This document shows positions 11,030-19,928 of a stretch of DNA of 64,000 nt, in pieces. Position numbers and translations under genes: made by a program. The notes below the pieces were generated by a model that ran no database searches, had not been told where the DNA came from, and was given only the letters and a program-made list of their open reading frames with translations. Positions within the stretch are counted from its first letter, which is position 1; each line of letters opens with the position of its first letter. Source of the stretch: Ruegeria sp. HKCCD8929 (GTDB lineage: Bacteria > Pseudomonadota > Alphaproteobacteria > Rhodobacterales > Rhodobacteraceae); contig NZ_WPZY01000006.1 of the NCBI RefSeq assembly GCF_013031405.1, positions 124,001 to 188,000 of the forward strand, read 5' to 3'.

Positions 11030-12097
11030 ATGGCGGATCTTCTGACGATGAGCAGCAAGCAGAACGCGGACAAGCAAAAGGCGCTGGACAGTGCGCTGGC
11101 CCAGATCGAGCGGCAGTTCGGCAAGGGCTCGATCATGAAACTGGGCGGTGAGAATGCCATTCAGGAGATCGAGGCGAGCTCGACCGGCTCACTGGGGTTG
11201 GACATCGCGCTGGGAATCGGCGGTCTGCCGATGGGCCGGATCATTGAGATTTACGGGCCGGAAAGCTCGGGCAAGACTACGCTGACGTTGCATTGCATCG
11301 CGGAACAGCAGAAGCGGGGAGGTGTCTGCGCCTTTGTCGATGCCGAACACGCGCTGGATCCGCAATATGCTCGCAAGTTGGGTGTCGATCTGGACGAGTT
11401 GCTGATCAGCCAGCCCGATACCGGAGAACAGGCGCTGGAGATCACCGACACGCTGGTGCGGTCGGGCGCGGTCAACATGGTTGTCGTGGATTCCGTTGCG
11501 GCGTTGACGCCGAAATCGGAACTGGAGGGCGACATGGGCGATAGCAGCGTGGGTGTGCAGGCCCGCCTGATGAGCCAGGCGATGCGTAAGCTCACCGGTT
11601 CGATCAGCCGGTCGAACTGTATGGTGATCTTCATCAACCAGATCCGCATGAAAATCGGCGTGATGTTCGGCAGCCCGGAAACCACCACCGGCGGTAATGC
11701 GCTGAAATTCTACAGCTCGGTGCGTCTGGACATCCGCCGCATCGGCGCGATTAAGGACCGCGACGAGGTGGTGGGCAACCAGACCCGCGTCAAGGTCGTC
11801 AAGAACAAGGTGGCACCGCCCTTCAAGCAGGTAGAATTCGACATCATGTATGGCGAGGGCATCAGCAAGATGGGCGAGCTGCTGGATCTCGGCGTGAAGG
11901 CCGGCGTGGTCGACAAGTCGGGATCGTGGTTCAGCTATGGCGATGAGCGGATCGGGCAGGGGCGTGAGAATGCCAAGCAGTATCTGCGTGAGAACGAACG
12001 CGTGGCGCTGGAAATCGAGGACAAGATTCGCGCCGCCCATGGGTTGGATTTCGACATGCCGCCGGGCGCGGAAGAGGATGACATCCTCGAAGCTTAA
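11030..12097 (+). CDS. recA: Recombinase RecA
   Basis: 355 residues with the chosen ATG at 11030; a longer in-frame start at 10985 adds 15 unconserved residues. RecA forms filaments on single-stranded DNA, promotes strand exchange and stimulates LexA self-cleavage. Walker A is GPESSGKT, Walker B is [10 protein letters not shown], and the L2 DNA-binding region is [25 protein letters not shown] in part. The acidic C-terminus ends EEDDILEA. The upstream GTTC-N7-GTTC box indicates LexA control. A GC hairpin 70 bp after the stop codon probably terminates it. Confidence 0.98.
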   Translation: MADLLTMSSKQNADKQKALDSALAQIERQFGKGSIMKLGGENAIQEIEASSTGSLGLDIALGIGGLPMGRIIEIYGPESSGKTTLTLHCIAEQQKRGGVCAFVDAEHALDPQYARKLGVDLDELLISQPDTGEQALEITDTLVRSGAVNMVVVDSVAALTPKSELEGDMGDSSVGVQARLMSQAMRKLTGSISRSNCMVIFINQIRMKIGVMFGSPETTTGGNALKFYSSVRLDIRRIGAIKDRDEVVGNQTRVKVVKNKVAPPFKQVEFDIMYGEGISKMGELLDLGVKAGVVDKSGSWFSYGDERIGQGRENAKQYLRENERVALEIEDKIRAAHGLDFDMPPGAEEDDILEA

Positions 12098-12163
12098 AGG
12101 ACGCTGATGGGAACAGCTGAAATCCCCCGGTTCCCCGATGGGAGCTGAGAATATCCGGAGCAG

Positions 12164-12190
12164 GGCGGTCCATCGGGGCCGCCTTGTTTC
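12164..12190 (+). terminator. Probable terminator after recA
   Basis: GGCGG/CCGCC stem with a 10-nt loop followed by TTGTTTCGTTTC. The stem is short and the T-tract is interrupted, so this is tentative. Confidence 0.4.
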
Positions 12191-12278
12191 GTTTCATGGC
12201 CGCAAGTGCTGTGGACTATCACTGGGCACGCGGATAAACCTGCGCAGAACCTTTCGATTATGCGCTGAGAGAGCGGGA

Positions 12279-14951
12279 ATGCCGACGCTGAACGATATCC
12301 GATCCACCTTTCTGAACTACTTCGACAAACAGGGTCATGAGGTTGTTGCGTCGAGCCCGCTGGTGCCGCGCAACGATCCGACGCTGATGTTCGTCAACTC
12401 CGGCATGGTGCAGTTCAAGAACCTGTTCACCGGGGTCGAAACACGTGATTACAAACGCGCCGCGACCTCCCAGAAATGTGTGCGCGCAGGTGGAAAGCAC
12501 AATGACTTGGATAATGTGGGCTATACCGCACGGCATCATACCTTCTTTGAAATGCTGGGGAATTTCTCGTTCGGTGATTATTTCAAGACCGACGCGATCC
12601 CCTTTGCATGGGAACTGATCACCAAGGAATTCGGCATCGACAAGAGCCGCCTGCTGACCACGGTCTATCACACCGATGACGAGGCCTTCGAGATTTGGAA
12701 AAAGGTCGGCGTGCCCGAGGACCGGATCATCCGCATCGCCACGAATGACAACTTCTGGCAGATGGGGCCGACCGGGCCTTGTGGACCCTGCACCGAGATT
12801 TTCTATGATCATGGCGATCACATCTGGGGCGGTCCTCCGGGCAGCGCGGAAGAGGATGGCGACCGGTTCATCGAGATATGGAACATCGTCTTCATGCAGA
12901 ACGAGCAGTTCGAGGACGGCTCGATGGTCGAGCTTGACATGCAGTCGATCGACACCGGCATGGGGCTGGAGCGGATCGGCGCGCTGCTGCAGGGCAGCCA
13001 TGACAATTATGACACCGACCTGTTCAAATCGCTGATTGAGGCCTCGGCGGATGCTACCAGTGTCGATCCCTATGGTGACAAGAACGTGCACCATCGGGTG
13101 ATCGCGGACCATCTGCGCTCGACCTCGTTCCTGATTGCCGACGGGGTGATGCCGTCGAATGACGGGCGCGGATACGTGCTGCGCCGGATCATGCGGCGGG
13201 CGATGCGGCATGCGCATCTGCTGGGCGCCAAGGACCCGGTCATGCACCGGCTGGTGCAGGCACTGGTACAGCATATGGGCGCGGCGTATCCCGAACTGGG
13301 CCGGGCGCAGGCATTGATCGAAGAGACGCTGCTGCTCGAGGAAACCCGGTTCAAGCAGACCCTTGACCGTGGTCTGAAGCTGCTGGATGACGAGTTGGAC
13401 GGGTTGGCCGAGGGCGCGCCGCTTTCTGGGCAGGCGGCTTTCAAGCTTTATGACACATACGGCTTCCCGCTGGACCTGACACAGGATGCGCTGCGGGAGA
13501 TGGGTCGGACCGTGGATACCGACGGCTTTGACGCCGCGATGGAAGAGCAGAAGGCCAAGGCGCGCGCGGCCTGGGCTGGCTCGGGCGAGGCGGCGGACAA
13601 TGCGGTCTGGTTCGACGTGATGGACACCGGGGGCGCCACCGAGTTCCTGGGTTATGACACCGAAAAGGCCGAGGGGCAGGTCAGCGCGCTGATCGTGGAT
13701 GGCGCCCTGGTCGACAGCATTGAGGCGGGGATAAGCGGCTGGATCGTGGTCAACCAGACCCCGTTCTATGGCGAGGCCGGCGGTCAGGTCGGTGATACCG
13801 GTGTGATCCGTCGGCTGGAAAACCGTGACGAGGTGGCGCTGGTCGAGGACACTCGTAAATTCGCCGATGGCAAGGTCTATGCCCACAAGGTGACTGTGGA
13901 ACGCGGCACGATTGCCAAAGGCGATCCTGTCGAGTTGGAGGTCGATCACACCCGCCGCTCGGCGATCCGGGCGAACCACTCGGCGACGCACCTGCTGCAC
14001 GAAGCGCTGCGCGAACATCTGGGCGATCACGTGGCGCAACGCGGCTCGCTGAACGCGGCGGACCGGCTGCGGTTCGACTTCAGCCATTCAAAGGCGCTAA
14101 CGGGAGAGGAATTGGACAAAGTTGCGGTGGATGTGAACGGCTATATCCGCCAGAACTCGACCGTCGAGACCCGGATCATGACCCCCGACGACGCCCGCGC
14201 GATTGGGGCGCAGGCGCTGTTCGGAGAGAAATACGGGGACGAGGTGCGTGTGGTGTCGATGGGTCGGGCTGAAACCGGTAAGGGTCAGGGCGGCATGACC
14301 TATTCCATCGAACTGTGCGGCGGCACCCATGTGAAGCAGACCGGTGACATCGGCACATTCGTCCTGCTCGGCGACAGCGCGTCCTCGGCCGGGGTGCGCC
14401 GGATCGAGGCGCTGACGGGCGCGGCGGCGTTCGAGCATCTGGCGGGCGAGGCGGTGCGGATGGGCCAGGTGTCCGGCATGCTCAAGGCGCAACCGGCGGA
14501 GGTGGTTGACCGGGTCAGGGCACTGATGGATGAGCGCAAGGCGCTGCAGAACGAGGTCGCGCAGCTGCGCCGTGACTTGGCCATGGCCGGGGGGGCGGGG
14601 CAGGGCAACGGCTCGGACGCGCGCGAGGTGAACGGCGTCAAGTTCCTGGCGCAGGCACTGACCGGTGTGTCGGGCAAGGACCTGCCGGCGCTGATTGACG
14701 AGCACAAGGACCGTCTGGGCTCGGGCGCGGTGCTGCTGATCGCTGATACCGGCGGCAAGGCAGCCGTGGCCGCAGGCGTGACCAAGGATCTGACCGACCG
14801 GATTTCTGCGGTCGATCTGGTCAAGGCGGCGGTCGTCGAATTGGGCGGCAAGGGCGGTGGTGGCCGTCCGGACATGGCGCAGGGCGGCGGCAAGGATGCG
14901 GCCAATGCCGACGCCGCCATCAAGGCCGCAGAACAGGTGATGGGAGGATAA
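12279..14951 (+). CDS. alaS: Alanyl-tRNA synthetase
   Basis: 890 residues. It charges tRNA-Ala. The N-terminal class II catalytic core begins with [14 protein letters not shown] and includes [23 protein letters not shown] motif 2 sequence. The editing domain carries the zinc-coordinating pairs HSATHLLH and CGGTH, which clear mischarged Ser and Gly. The C-terminal DHHA1/C-Ala domain ends in a glycine-rich stretch ([16 protein letters not shown]). ATG 12279 is chosen because conservation starts there and GAGAGCGGGA precedes it; an upstream in-frame start at 12138 adds 47 non-conserved residues. The DUF1330 gene starts 1 bp after the stop codon. Confidence 0.97.
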   Translation: MPTLNDIRSTFLNYFDKQGHEVVASSPLVPRNDPTLMFVNSGMVQFKNLFTGVETRDYKRAATSQKCVRAGGKHNDLDNVGYTARHHTFFEMLGNFSFGDYFKTDAIPFAWELITKEFGIDKSRLLTTVYHTDDEAFEIWKKVGVPEDRIIRIATNDNFWQMGPTGPCGPCTEIFYDHGDHIWGGPPGSAEEDGDRFIEIWNIVFMQNEQFEDGSMVELDMQSIDTGMGLERIGALLQGSHDNYDTDLFKSLIEASADATSVDPYGDKNVHHRVIADHLRSTSFLIADGVMPSNDGRGYVLRRIMRRAMRHAHLLGAKDPVMHRLVQALVQHMGAAYPELGRAQALIEETLLLEETRFKQTLDRGLKLLDDELDGLAEGAPLSGQAAFKLYDTYGFPLDLTQDALREMGRTVDTDGFDAAMEEQKAKARAAWAGSGEAADNAVWFDVMDTGGATEFLGYDTEKAEGQVSALIVDGALVDSIEAGISGWIVVNQTPFYGEAGGQVGDTGVIRRLENRDEVALVEDTRKFADGKVYAHKVTVERGTIAKGDPVELEVDHTRRSAIRANHSATHLLHEALREHLGDHVAQRGSLNAADRLRFDFSHSKALTGEELDKVAVDVNGYIRQNSTVETRIMTPDDARAIGAQALFGEKYGDEVRVVSMGRAETGKGQGGMTYSIELCGGTHVKQTGDIGTFVLLGDSASSAGVRRIEALTGAAAFEHLAGEAVRMGQVSGMLKAQPAEVVDRVRALMDERKALQNEVAQLRRDLAMAGGAGQGNGSDAREVNGVKFLAQALTGVSGKDLPALIDEHKDRLGSGAVLLIADTGGKAAVAAGVTKDLTDRISAVDLVKAAVVELGGKGGGGRPDMAQGGGKDAANADAAIKAAEQVMGG

Positions 14952-14952
14952 G

Positions 14953-15240
14953 ATGGGTGCACTCTGGATAGCGCATGTGACGGTGACGGATGCCGAGGCC
15001 TATGGCAAATATGCCGAGCTTGCGGGCCCGGCGATCGCCAAGCACGGGGGTGAGTTCATCGCCCGTGCGGGGCGGTATGTTCAGCTTGAGGGCAGGGAGC
15101 GGCCCCGCAACGTGGTGGCCAGGTTTCCCTCGGTCGAGGCGGCGGTGGAGTGCTACAACTCATCCGAGTATCAGGAGGCGCTGAGCCATGCGCGCGGCGC
15201 CTCGGAGCGTGAACTGATGGTGGTCGAAACGTCGGAGTAA
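14953..15240 (+). CDS. DUF1330 family protein
   Basis: 95 residues of the DUF1330 dimeric alpha/beta (ferredoxin-like fold) family. Typical landmarks are AHVTVTDAEAYGKYAEL near the start and VVARFPSVEAAVECYNSSEYQ in the middle. The function of the family is not established. It starts 1 bp after alaS with the GGAGGATAAG ribosome site inside the alaS 3' end, so it is almost certainly cotranscribed with alaS. A strong terminator follows. Confidence 0.9.
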   Translation: MGALWIAHVTVTDAEAYGKYAELAGPAIAKHGGEFIARAGRYVQLEGRERPRNVVARFPSVEAAVECYNSSEYQEALSHARGASERELMVVETSE

Positions 15241-15290
15241 AGCGGTCCGACCACCGGCATCTGATTCGCCAAGGAATTTGTAAGACGATC

Positions 15291-15317
15291 AAAGACTCCG
15301 CTTTGGCGGGGTCTTTT
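15291..15317 (+). terminator. Rho-independent terminator after alaS-DUF1330
   Basis: An 11-bp stem AAAGACTCCGC/GCGGGGTCTTT (one G-U) with a 4-nt loop and a T-tract, 50 bp after the DUF1330 stop codon. Confidence 0.85.
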
Positions 15318-15625
15318 GCCTTGGAAACGGACTGTTTCCAAGTTCGATTGGGTGTTGCGGCAACCTCACAGGGAAAAAATTTTGATTTTCTGATAGTTAT
15401 GTAGGTCCGTACTGGGCGAATCGTCCCAGAAACATGCCCTAAATCAGGCAAGAGGACAGAATCTATCCGCGAAGTCGCCACATTTTTCGACGGATTTCCG
15501 CCGCTTTTCCCGGTCAAAACGGGTGGCGATTGCTTTTTCAGACCGAATATCGGACGAACCGCACAACTCACAGTTGGTTCACTGAGGCAGCAATCGACCC
15601 GATTGATTTGGACCGAGGATCAGGC
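15318..15625. other. Intergenic leader before the BTLCP gene
   Basis: About 310 bp, richer in A and T than its neighbours. It presumably contains the promoter of the next gene, but no unambiguous -35/-10 pair or operator was recognised. Confidence 0.4.
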
Positions 15626-16240
15626 ATGACGAAAGCAGGTATCTCCGCAGGTGCCACAGTGGTGGCGAGCATCAAGGGAATTGCGTTCTCCGCGCTGATG
15701 GTTTGCGCACCGCTCCTGTTTGCGCAAACGGCCCAAGCATCCGAAGGGCGGTATCTGCAGGCATCGTCGTCTTTCCCGCCTCCAACCGGCGCCAGAACGC
15801 TGTGCAAAACCTACTCATGGGCGTGCGCGACTTCGCCGAAGAAGCGGATTTCAAGCGCGCAGGAACTGGCCCTCGTGCAATCGGTCAACAAGCGTGTCAA
15901 CCGGACCACTCGCTCGGTGACGGATGAGAGCCAGTACCGGAAAGCGGATATCTGGGCATTGCCGACTGCGCGTGGCGGAGATTGCGAAGATTTCGCGCTG
16001 CTGAAAAAACGTGACCTGATCAAAATGGGCCTCGATCCCAAGAAACTCCTGATCGCGACCGTTCTGGATACACGCAGAAATTCGCATGCGGTTCTGGTCT
16101 ATCGCTCGGGGCAAGGTGACCTTGTACTGGACAATCTGACGAATTCGATCAAGCCGTGGAAAGCCACTCACTACCTGTTTTTGCGTATGCAGGATCCCAA
16201 TCGCCCTAAGAACTGGGTTGGGGTGTCCAACCAAAGCTAG
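15626..16240 (+). CDS. Periplasmic transglutaminase-like cysteine peptidase (BTLCP)
   Basis: 204 residues. A hydrophobic signal segment (about 17-38, ending AQTAQA) suggests export. The mature part is a bacterial transglutaminase-like cysteine proteinase domain (PF06035) with the triad Cys120 (GGDCEDFALLK), His154 (RNSHAVLV) and Asp169 (LVLDN). In better studied bacteria BTLCP proteins such as LapG cleave large adhesins at the cell surface, but many family members are uncharacterised. No LapD-like c-di-GMP receptor or large adhesin is adjacent. ATG 15626 follows a GAGGAT ribosome site; the frame extends upstream to 15530 without signal-like sequence. A perfect terminator follows at once. Confidence 0.88.
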   Translation: MTKAGISAGATVVASIKGIAFSALMVCAPLLFAQTAQASEGRYLQASSSFPPPTGARTLCKTYSWACATSPKKRISSAQELALVQSVNKRVNRTTRSVTDESQYRKADIWALPTARGGDCEDFALLKKRDLIKMGLDPKKLLIATVLDTRRNSHAVLVYRSGQGDLVLDNLTNSIKPWKATHYLFLRMQDPNRPKNWVGVSNQS

Positions 16241-16242
16241 GG

Positions 16243-16269
16243 AAAAGCGCGCCAGTCCGGCGCGCTTTT
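16243..16269. terminator. Bidirectional terminator between convergent genes
   Basis: A perfect 11-bp stem AAAAGCGCGCC/GGCGCGCTTTT with 5-nt loop AGTCC. A and T tracts flank both sides, so it can stop the BTLCP gene (+) and the DDGG-repeat gene (-). Confidence 0.85.
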
Positions 16270-16305
16270 GACTTTTGGGCTTGTTTCACAATCCGATGAA
16301 CTAGT

Positions 16306-16995
16306 TCAGCGAGACTCTTTTCCGGATTCGGGGCTGTCCCCACCGCGGTCGCCGCCTTCACCACCGCCGCCTTGGTCGCCGCCTTCACCGCCGTCGCCGC
16401 CTTCACCGCCATCATCGCCGCCGTCGTCGCCGCCATCATCGCCGCCGCCATTATCGCCGCCGTCGTCGCCGCCATCATCGCCGCCATTATCGCCGCCGTC
16501 GTCGCCGCCATCATCGCCGCCATTATCGCCGCCGTCGTCGCCGCCATCATCGCCGCCATCATCGCCGCCGTCGTCGCCGCCATCATCGCCGCCGTCGTCG
16601 CCGCCATCATCGCCGCCGTCGTCGCCGCCATCATCGCCGCCATCATCGCCGCCGTCGTCGTCCCGACCGATGTCTTCTCTGTCATCATCGTCGCTGCGAT
16701 CAGAATCGTCGGACGGATCCGACACCGATGCCGTTGGAAAATCCGTCAGCACCGCAGCAAAACCCGGACAAGTCAGCGTGGTCCGCGCAAGGATGTCCTC
16801 GAAATCGGACCGGCGCTGCAAATAGCGCAGCATGCGGGCCTCGACGACACGACATGAACACAAGGTTTCAGTGGATACAGATTTGCGAGCTGTTTTGTAT
16901 GTGCATTTCCCACCTGCCGCGTATCCCCCAGAAGCGACCAGCGATAAAGCAGTAGATGCAAATACTACTGAAAGAAAACGTGCCTTCGCACTCAT
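16306..16995 (-). CDS. Secreted protein with Asp-Asp-Gly-Gly repeat tail
   Basis: 229 residues in three parts. A signal peptide (1-27, ASGGYAA) comes first. A compact region of about 60 residues follows with four cysteines (Cys31, Cys46, Cys48, Cys76), two of them in LCSC. The third part is a long low-complexity tail, about residues 110-225, made of DDGG tetrapeptides with occasional DNGG and ending in EGGDGGEGGDQGGG. I know no family for the N-terminal part. The acidic repeat could bind calcium by analogy with RTX or dockerin loops, but it lacks the GGxGxD consensus, so that is a guess. Convergent reading frames over the repeat are artefacts of its periodicity. Confidence 0.75.
   Translation of the reverse strand: MSAKARFLSVVFASTALSLVASGGYAAGGKCTYKTARKSVSTETLCSCRVVEARMLRYLQRRSDFEDILARTTLTCPGFAAVLTDFPTASVSDPSDDSDRSDDDDREDIGRDDDGGDDGGDDGGDDGGDDGGDDGGDDGGDDGGDDGGDDGGDDGGDNGGDDGGDDGGDNGGDDGGDDGGDNGGGDDGGDDGGDDGGEGGDGGEGGDQGGGGEGGDRGGDSPESGKESR
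16408..16662 (-). repeat. Tandem repeat with 12/24-bp period inside the DDGG gene
   Basis: On the minus strand the coding unit alternates GATGATGGCGGC with GACGACGGCGGC, giving a 24-bp higher-order period that encodes DDGGDDGG. In three places GAC is replaced by AAT (DNGG). The strict alternation of synonymous Asp codons indicates expansion by duplication of a 24-bp block, so copy number is expected to vary between strains. Confidence 0.9.
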
Positions 16996-17230
16996 AATGA
17001 CTACTCCAAAAAAAAGTACTAGTGACCCAAGGTCAGCTAACCTTACCTGCTTGCCTTAAACTCGTCAATTTTGTTTCAAACTTTTGCCGTTTACTTCCGA
17101 AACTTATCAGTTGAAATTTCGGAATTCACTATCCTTTACGGAGAAAGCTACAAGGAATTAAGTGCTTGTGCGGCATCAAAAGGCCCAAAATTGCCGTTCA
17201 CAAAATGTGACAGTTTATTGAGGCGCTGAC

Positions 17231-17265
17231 ACAAAGCGGGAGACAATCCCGCTTTGTGGGTTTTT
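17231..17265. terminator. Strong hairpin downstream of typA
   Basis: A perfect 11-bp stem ACAAAGCGGGA/TCCCGCTTTGT with 5-nt loop GACAA, 25 bp beyond the typA stop codon. The T-tract (TTTTT at 17261) is on the plus-strand side, although typA is read on the minus strand. It probably serves typA, but its polarity fits a plus-strand transcript better. Confidence 0.55.
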
Positions 17266-17281
17266 GTTTATTTGCAATATC

Positions 17282-19099
17282 TTAGGCGCTCTTTGCCATG
17301 CGTTTACGCTCGTGAGGATCAAGGTAGCGCTTGCGCAGGCGGATGGCATTTGGTGTGACTTCGACCAGTTCATCATCGTCAATATAGGCGATGGCTTCTT
17401 CCAGCGAAAACTGCACATGCGGGGTGAGTCGCACAGCATCGTCCGAGCCAGAAGCGCGCACGTTGGTCAGCTTTTTGCCCTTAAGCGGATTGACCTCAAG
17501 ATCGTTATCACGGGAGTGTTCGCCGATGACCATGCCCTGATAAACATCCGTTTGGGGCCCCAGGAACATGCGCCCGCGCTCTTCGAGGTTCCACAGCGCA
17601 TAGGCCACGGCCTGACCGTTCTCCATCGAGATCAGGACACCCGCACGGCGGCCCGGGATCGGGCCCTTGTGCGGTGACCAGCCGTGGAACACCCGGTTCA
17701 GTACGCCGGTGCCGCGGGTGTCGGTCAGGAACTCGCCGTGATAGCCGATCAACCCGCGTGAGGGCACATGGGCGATGATTCGGGTCTTGCCCGCGCCTGC
17801 GGGGCGCATCTCGACCAACTCGCCCTTGCGCGCGCCGGTGATCTTTTCAATTACCGCGCCGGAATACTCGTCATCGACATCGATTGTGACCTCCTCGACG
17901 GGCTCCAGACGCTGGCCGTTTTCCTCGCGGAACAGAACCTGCGGGCGCGAGATGCTGAGTTCGAACCCTTCGCGCCGCATGTTCTCGATCAGCACGCCCA
18001 TCTGCAATTCGCCCCGGCCTGCGACCTCAAAGGCCTCGCCGCCGGGGGTGTCGCTGATGCGGATGGCCACGTTCGATTCGGCCTCTTTCATCAGCCGGTC
18101 GCGGATCACGCGGCTCTGCACCTTTTTGCCGTCGCGGCCTGCCAGCGGCGAGTCGTTGATGCCGAAGGTCACGGTGATGGTGGGCGGGTCGATGGGTTGG
18201 GCGGGCAGGGCCTCATTCACCTGCGGATCGACCAGCGAATCCGCCACCGTTGCCTTGCTCATGCCTGCGATGGTGACGATGTCGCCCGCCTCGGCCACGT
18301 CGATGGGTTGCTGGCTGAGGCCCCGGAAGGCGAGGATCTTGCTGGCGCGGAAATTCTCGATCACCGTGCCGTCCCGCGACAGGGCCTTGAGCGCGGCGCC
18401 CGCCTTGAGGGTGCCGCTCTCTACCCGGCCGGTCAGGATGCGGCCGATGAACGGGTCGCTGCCCAGCGTGGTGGCGAGCATGCGGAACGGTTCATCCTTG
18501 TGGGCGGTCTGTTTCGGGGCGGGGACGTGATCCACGATCAGATCAAAAAGCGCCGACAGGTCTTGGCGCGGCCCGTCCAACTCCATATCCGCCCAGCCCG
18601 AGCGGCCCGAGGCATACATGGCCGGGAAATCCAGCTGATCGTCATCAGCACCCAGATTGGCAAAAAGGTCGAAACATTCGTCCAGCGCCCGGTCGGGTTC
18701 GGCATCGGGTTTGTCGACCTTGTTCAGCACCACGATGGGGCGCAGGCCCAGCGCCAGCGCCTTGGAGGTGACGAACTTGGTCTGCGGCATCGGGCCCTCG
18801 GCGGCGTCCACCAACAGGACCACGCCATCGACCATCGACAGGATCCGCTCAACCTCGCCGCCGAAATCGGCGTGGCCGGGGGTGTCGACGATGTTGATGC
18901 GGGTGCCGTTCCACTCCACGCTGGTCGCCTTGGCCAGAATGGTGATGCCACGCTCACGCTCAAGATCGTTGCTGTCCATGGCACGCTCGGCCACGGCCTG
19001 ATTTTCCCGGAACGCACCGGATTGTTTCAGCAGCTCATCGACCAGCGTTGTCTTGCCGTGGTCCACGTGAGCGATGATTGCGATATTGCGCAGGTCCAT
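17282..19099 (-). CDS. typA: Ribosome-associated GTPase TypA/BipA
   Basis: 605 residues, normal length. A translational GTPase of the EF-G family that binds the 70S ribosome and supports 50S assembly and growth under cold or stress. G1 is AHVDHGKT, switch I has RERGITI, G3 is [15 protein letters not shown] and G4 is NKVDKPDA. Domain II, the EF-G-like domains III and V and the TypA-specific C-terminal domain (ending [17 protein letters not shown]) follow. The N-terminal [17 protein letters not shown] fixes the start. Confidence 0.97.
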   Translation of the reverse strand: MDLRNIAIIAHVDHGKTTLVDELLKQSGAFRENQAVAERAMDSNDLERERGITILAKATSVEWNGTRINIVDTPGHADFGGEVERILSMVDGVVLLVDAAEGPMPQTKFVTSKALALGLRPIVVLNKVDKPDAEPDRALDECFDLFANLGADDDQLDFPAMYASGRSGWADMELDGPRQDLSALFDLIVDHVPAPKQTAHKDEPFRMLATTLGSDPFIGRILTGRVESGTLKAGAALKALSRDGTVIENFRASKILAFRGLSQQPIDVAEAGDIVTIAGMSKATVADSLVDPQVNEALPAQPIDPPTITVTFGINDSPLAGRDGKKVQSRVIRDRLMKEAESNVAIRISDTPGGEAFEVAGRGELQMGVLIENMRREGFELSISRPQVLFREENGQRLEPVEEVTIDVDDEYSGAVIEKITGARKGELVEMRPAGAGKTRIIAHVPSRGLIGYHGEFLTDTRGTGVLNRVFHGWSPHKGPIPGRRAGVLISMENGQAVAYALWNLEERGRMFLGPQTDVYQGMVIGEHSRDNDLEVNPLKGKKLTNVRASGSDDAVRLTPHVQFSLEEAIAYIDDDELVEVTPNAIRLRKRYLDPHERKRMAKSA

Positions 19100-19175
19100 G
19101 AGAGGTCAGCCTTTGAACGGGAAGTTGCCGCGCGCATAACGCGGTGCGGCAAAAGATGCCAGCCCTAACGCGCGT

Positions 19176-19511
19176 TCAATGCCCGGCGGTCTGCGAAAAC
19201 AGGTGAATGACCAGAATTCCGGTGATGATCAGCCCCAGACCGGTCACAGCGGGCCAATCCAGCCGCTGGCCAAAGACGATAAAACCGATGATCGCAATCA
19301 GCACGATCCCCAGTCCCGACCAGATCGCATAGACCACGCCCACCGGCATGACCCTGAGCGTCATGGACAGGAAATAGAAGGCGCAACCATATGCCGCCAC
19401 CACAAGAACTGACGGCCATAGCCGTGTGAATTGCTGGCTGGCCTGCAGCGCCGTGGTGCCGATGGTTTCCGCGATAACCGCAATCAAAAGGATGAAATAA
19501 GCCTGGGGCAC
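19176..19511 (-). CDS. Small multidrug resistance (SMR) family exporter
   Basis: 111 residues with four membrane helices. The conserved membrane-embedded glutamate is in ILLIAVIAETIGTTALQ, about residue 13, as in EmrE Glu14. Family members exchange protons for lipophilic cations, polyamines or guanidinium. I chose the GTG at 19511 because AGGAG lies 8 nt before it and the product then has the standard SMR length; the open frame extends to 19634 with 41 unlikely extra residues. An 8-bp inverted repeat at 19642-19659 lies upstream and could be an operator. The substrate cannot be told from sequence. Confidence 0.9.
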   Translation of the reverse strand: MPQAYFILLIAVIAETIGTTALQASQQFTRLWPSVLVVAAYGCAFYFLSMTLRVMPVGVVYAIWSGLGIVLIAIIGFIVFGQRLDWPAVTGLGLIITGILVIHLFSQTAGH

Positions 19512-19641
19512 GGGGAAGGCTCCTGGTATTGGGGCTGATTTTGACGCGAGCATGAGCACGATTTTCGCTGGCCGGGCAAGAAAAAAGACAGATTGTAATC
19601 TCATCTTCATCAAAACCACAGACTGGCCGGTCATGGTGAAA

Positions 19642-19659
19642 AGTCAGGTAAACCTGACT
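19642..19659. promoter_or_regulatory. Inverted repeat, possible operator
   Basis: AGTCAGGT-AA-ACCTGACT is a perfect 8-bp inverted repeat with a 2-nt spacer. It lies in the divergent region between the SMR exporter (start 19511, minus) and the 43-residue protein (start 19727, plus). It looks like a dimeric repressor site. The regulator is unknown; none is encoded beside it. Confidence 0.5.
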
Positions 19660-19726
19660 ATGTCGGCGACAGAGGAGTTGTTAGTATGCACTCGTTTTTC
19701 ATGACTGACTTTAAAGAGTATTCAGA

Positions 19727-19858
19727 ATGACCCCGTTTGCGAAAACCATCATTTTGACATCTGCCATTATCGTGGTGCTCGGGTGGCTTGTTGGAGGGGG
19801 CTCCGTTGAAAGCGACGCCGCGCAGACCGGAAGTCAATACCAGATGATCCGGGTCTGA
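19727..19858 (+). CDS. 43-residue single-pass membrane protein
   Basis: ATG 19727 to TGA 19856-19858 encodes 43 residues. It has a short charged N-terminus (MTPFAK), one hydrophobic helix (IILTSAIIVVLGWLVGGG) and a polar tail ending QYQMIRV. No strong ribosome-binding site is visible, although GAG motifs occur upstream. A textbook terminator 22 bp after the stop codon supports transcription of a unit this small. No family is recognised. Confidence 0.55.
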   Translation: MTPFAKTIILTSAIIVVLGWLVGGGSVESDAAQTGSQYQMIRV

Positions 19859-19879
19859 CACCGAGCCGACAGAATGGCA

Positions 19880-19906
19880 AAAAAGGGGGCCGCTGGCCCC
19901 CTTTTT
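19880..19906 (+). terminator. Rho-independent terminator
   Basis: AAAAAGGGGGCC/GGCCCCCTTTTT stem with a 3-nt loop GCT and a T-tract. It ends the short 43-codon unit and, read the other way, lies just beyond the convergent HD-domain gene. Confidence 0.85.
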
Positions 19907-19928
19907 CTGTCGCAACGGTGTTTTGGGG

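Noticed and set aside
12258..14087. 609-codon minus-strand frame opposite alaS
   Set aside because: Antisense shadow of alaS; composition is typical of reverse reading of high-GC codons.
16408..16662. Possible CRISPR array
   Set aside because: The repeat is contiguous, 12/24 bp long and in frame with a coding gene; there are no unique spacers.
16268..16857. Proline/serine-rich and alanine/isoleucine-rich plus-strand frames over the repeat
   Set aside because: Artefacts of the 12-bp periodicity. Only the minus frame has a signal peptide and a non-repetitive conserved-looking domain.
17768..19168. 466-codon plus-strand frame opposite typA
   Set aside because: Shadow of typA; no motifs and no ribosome site.
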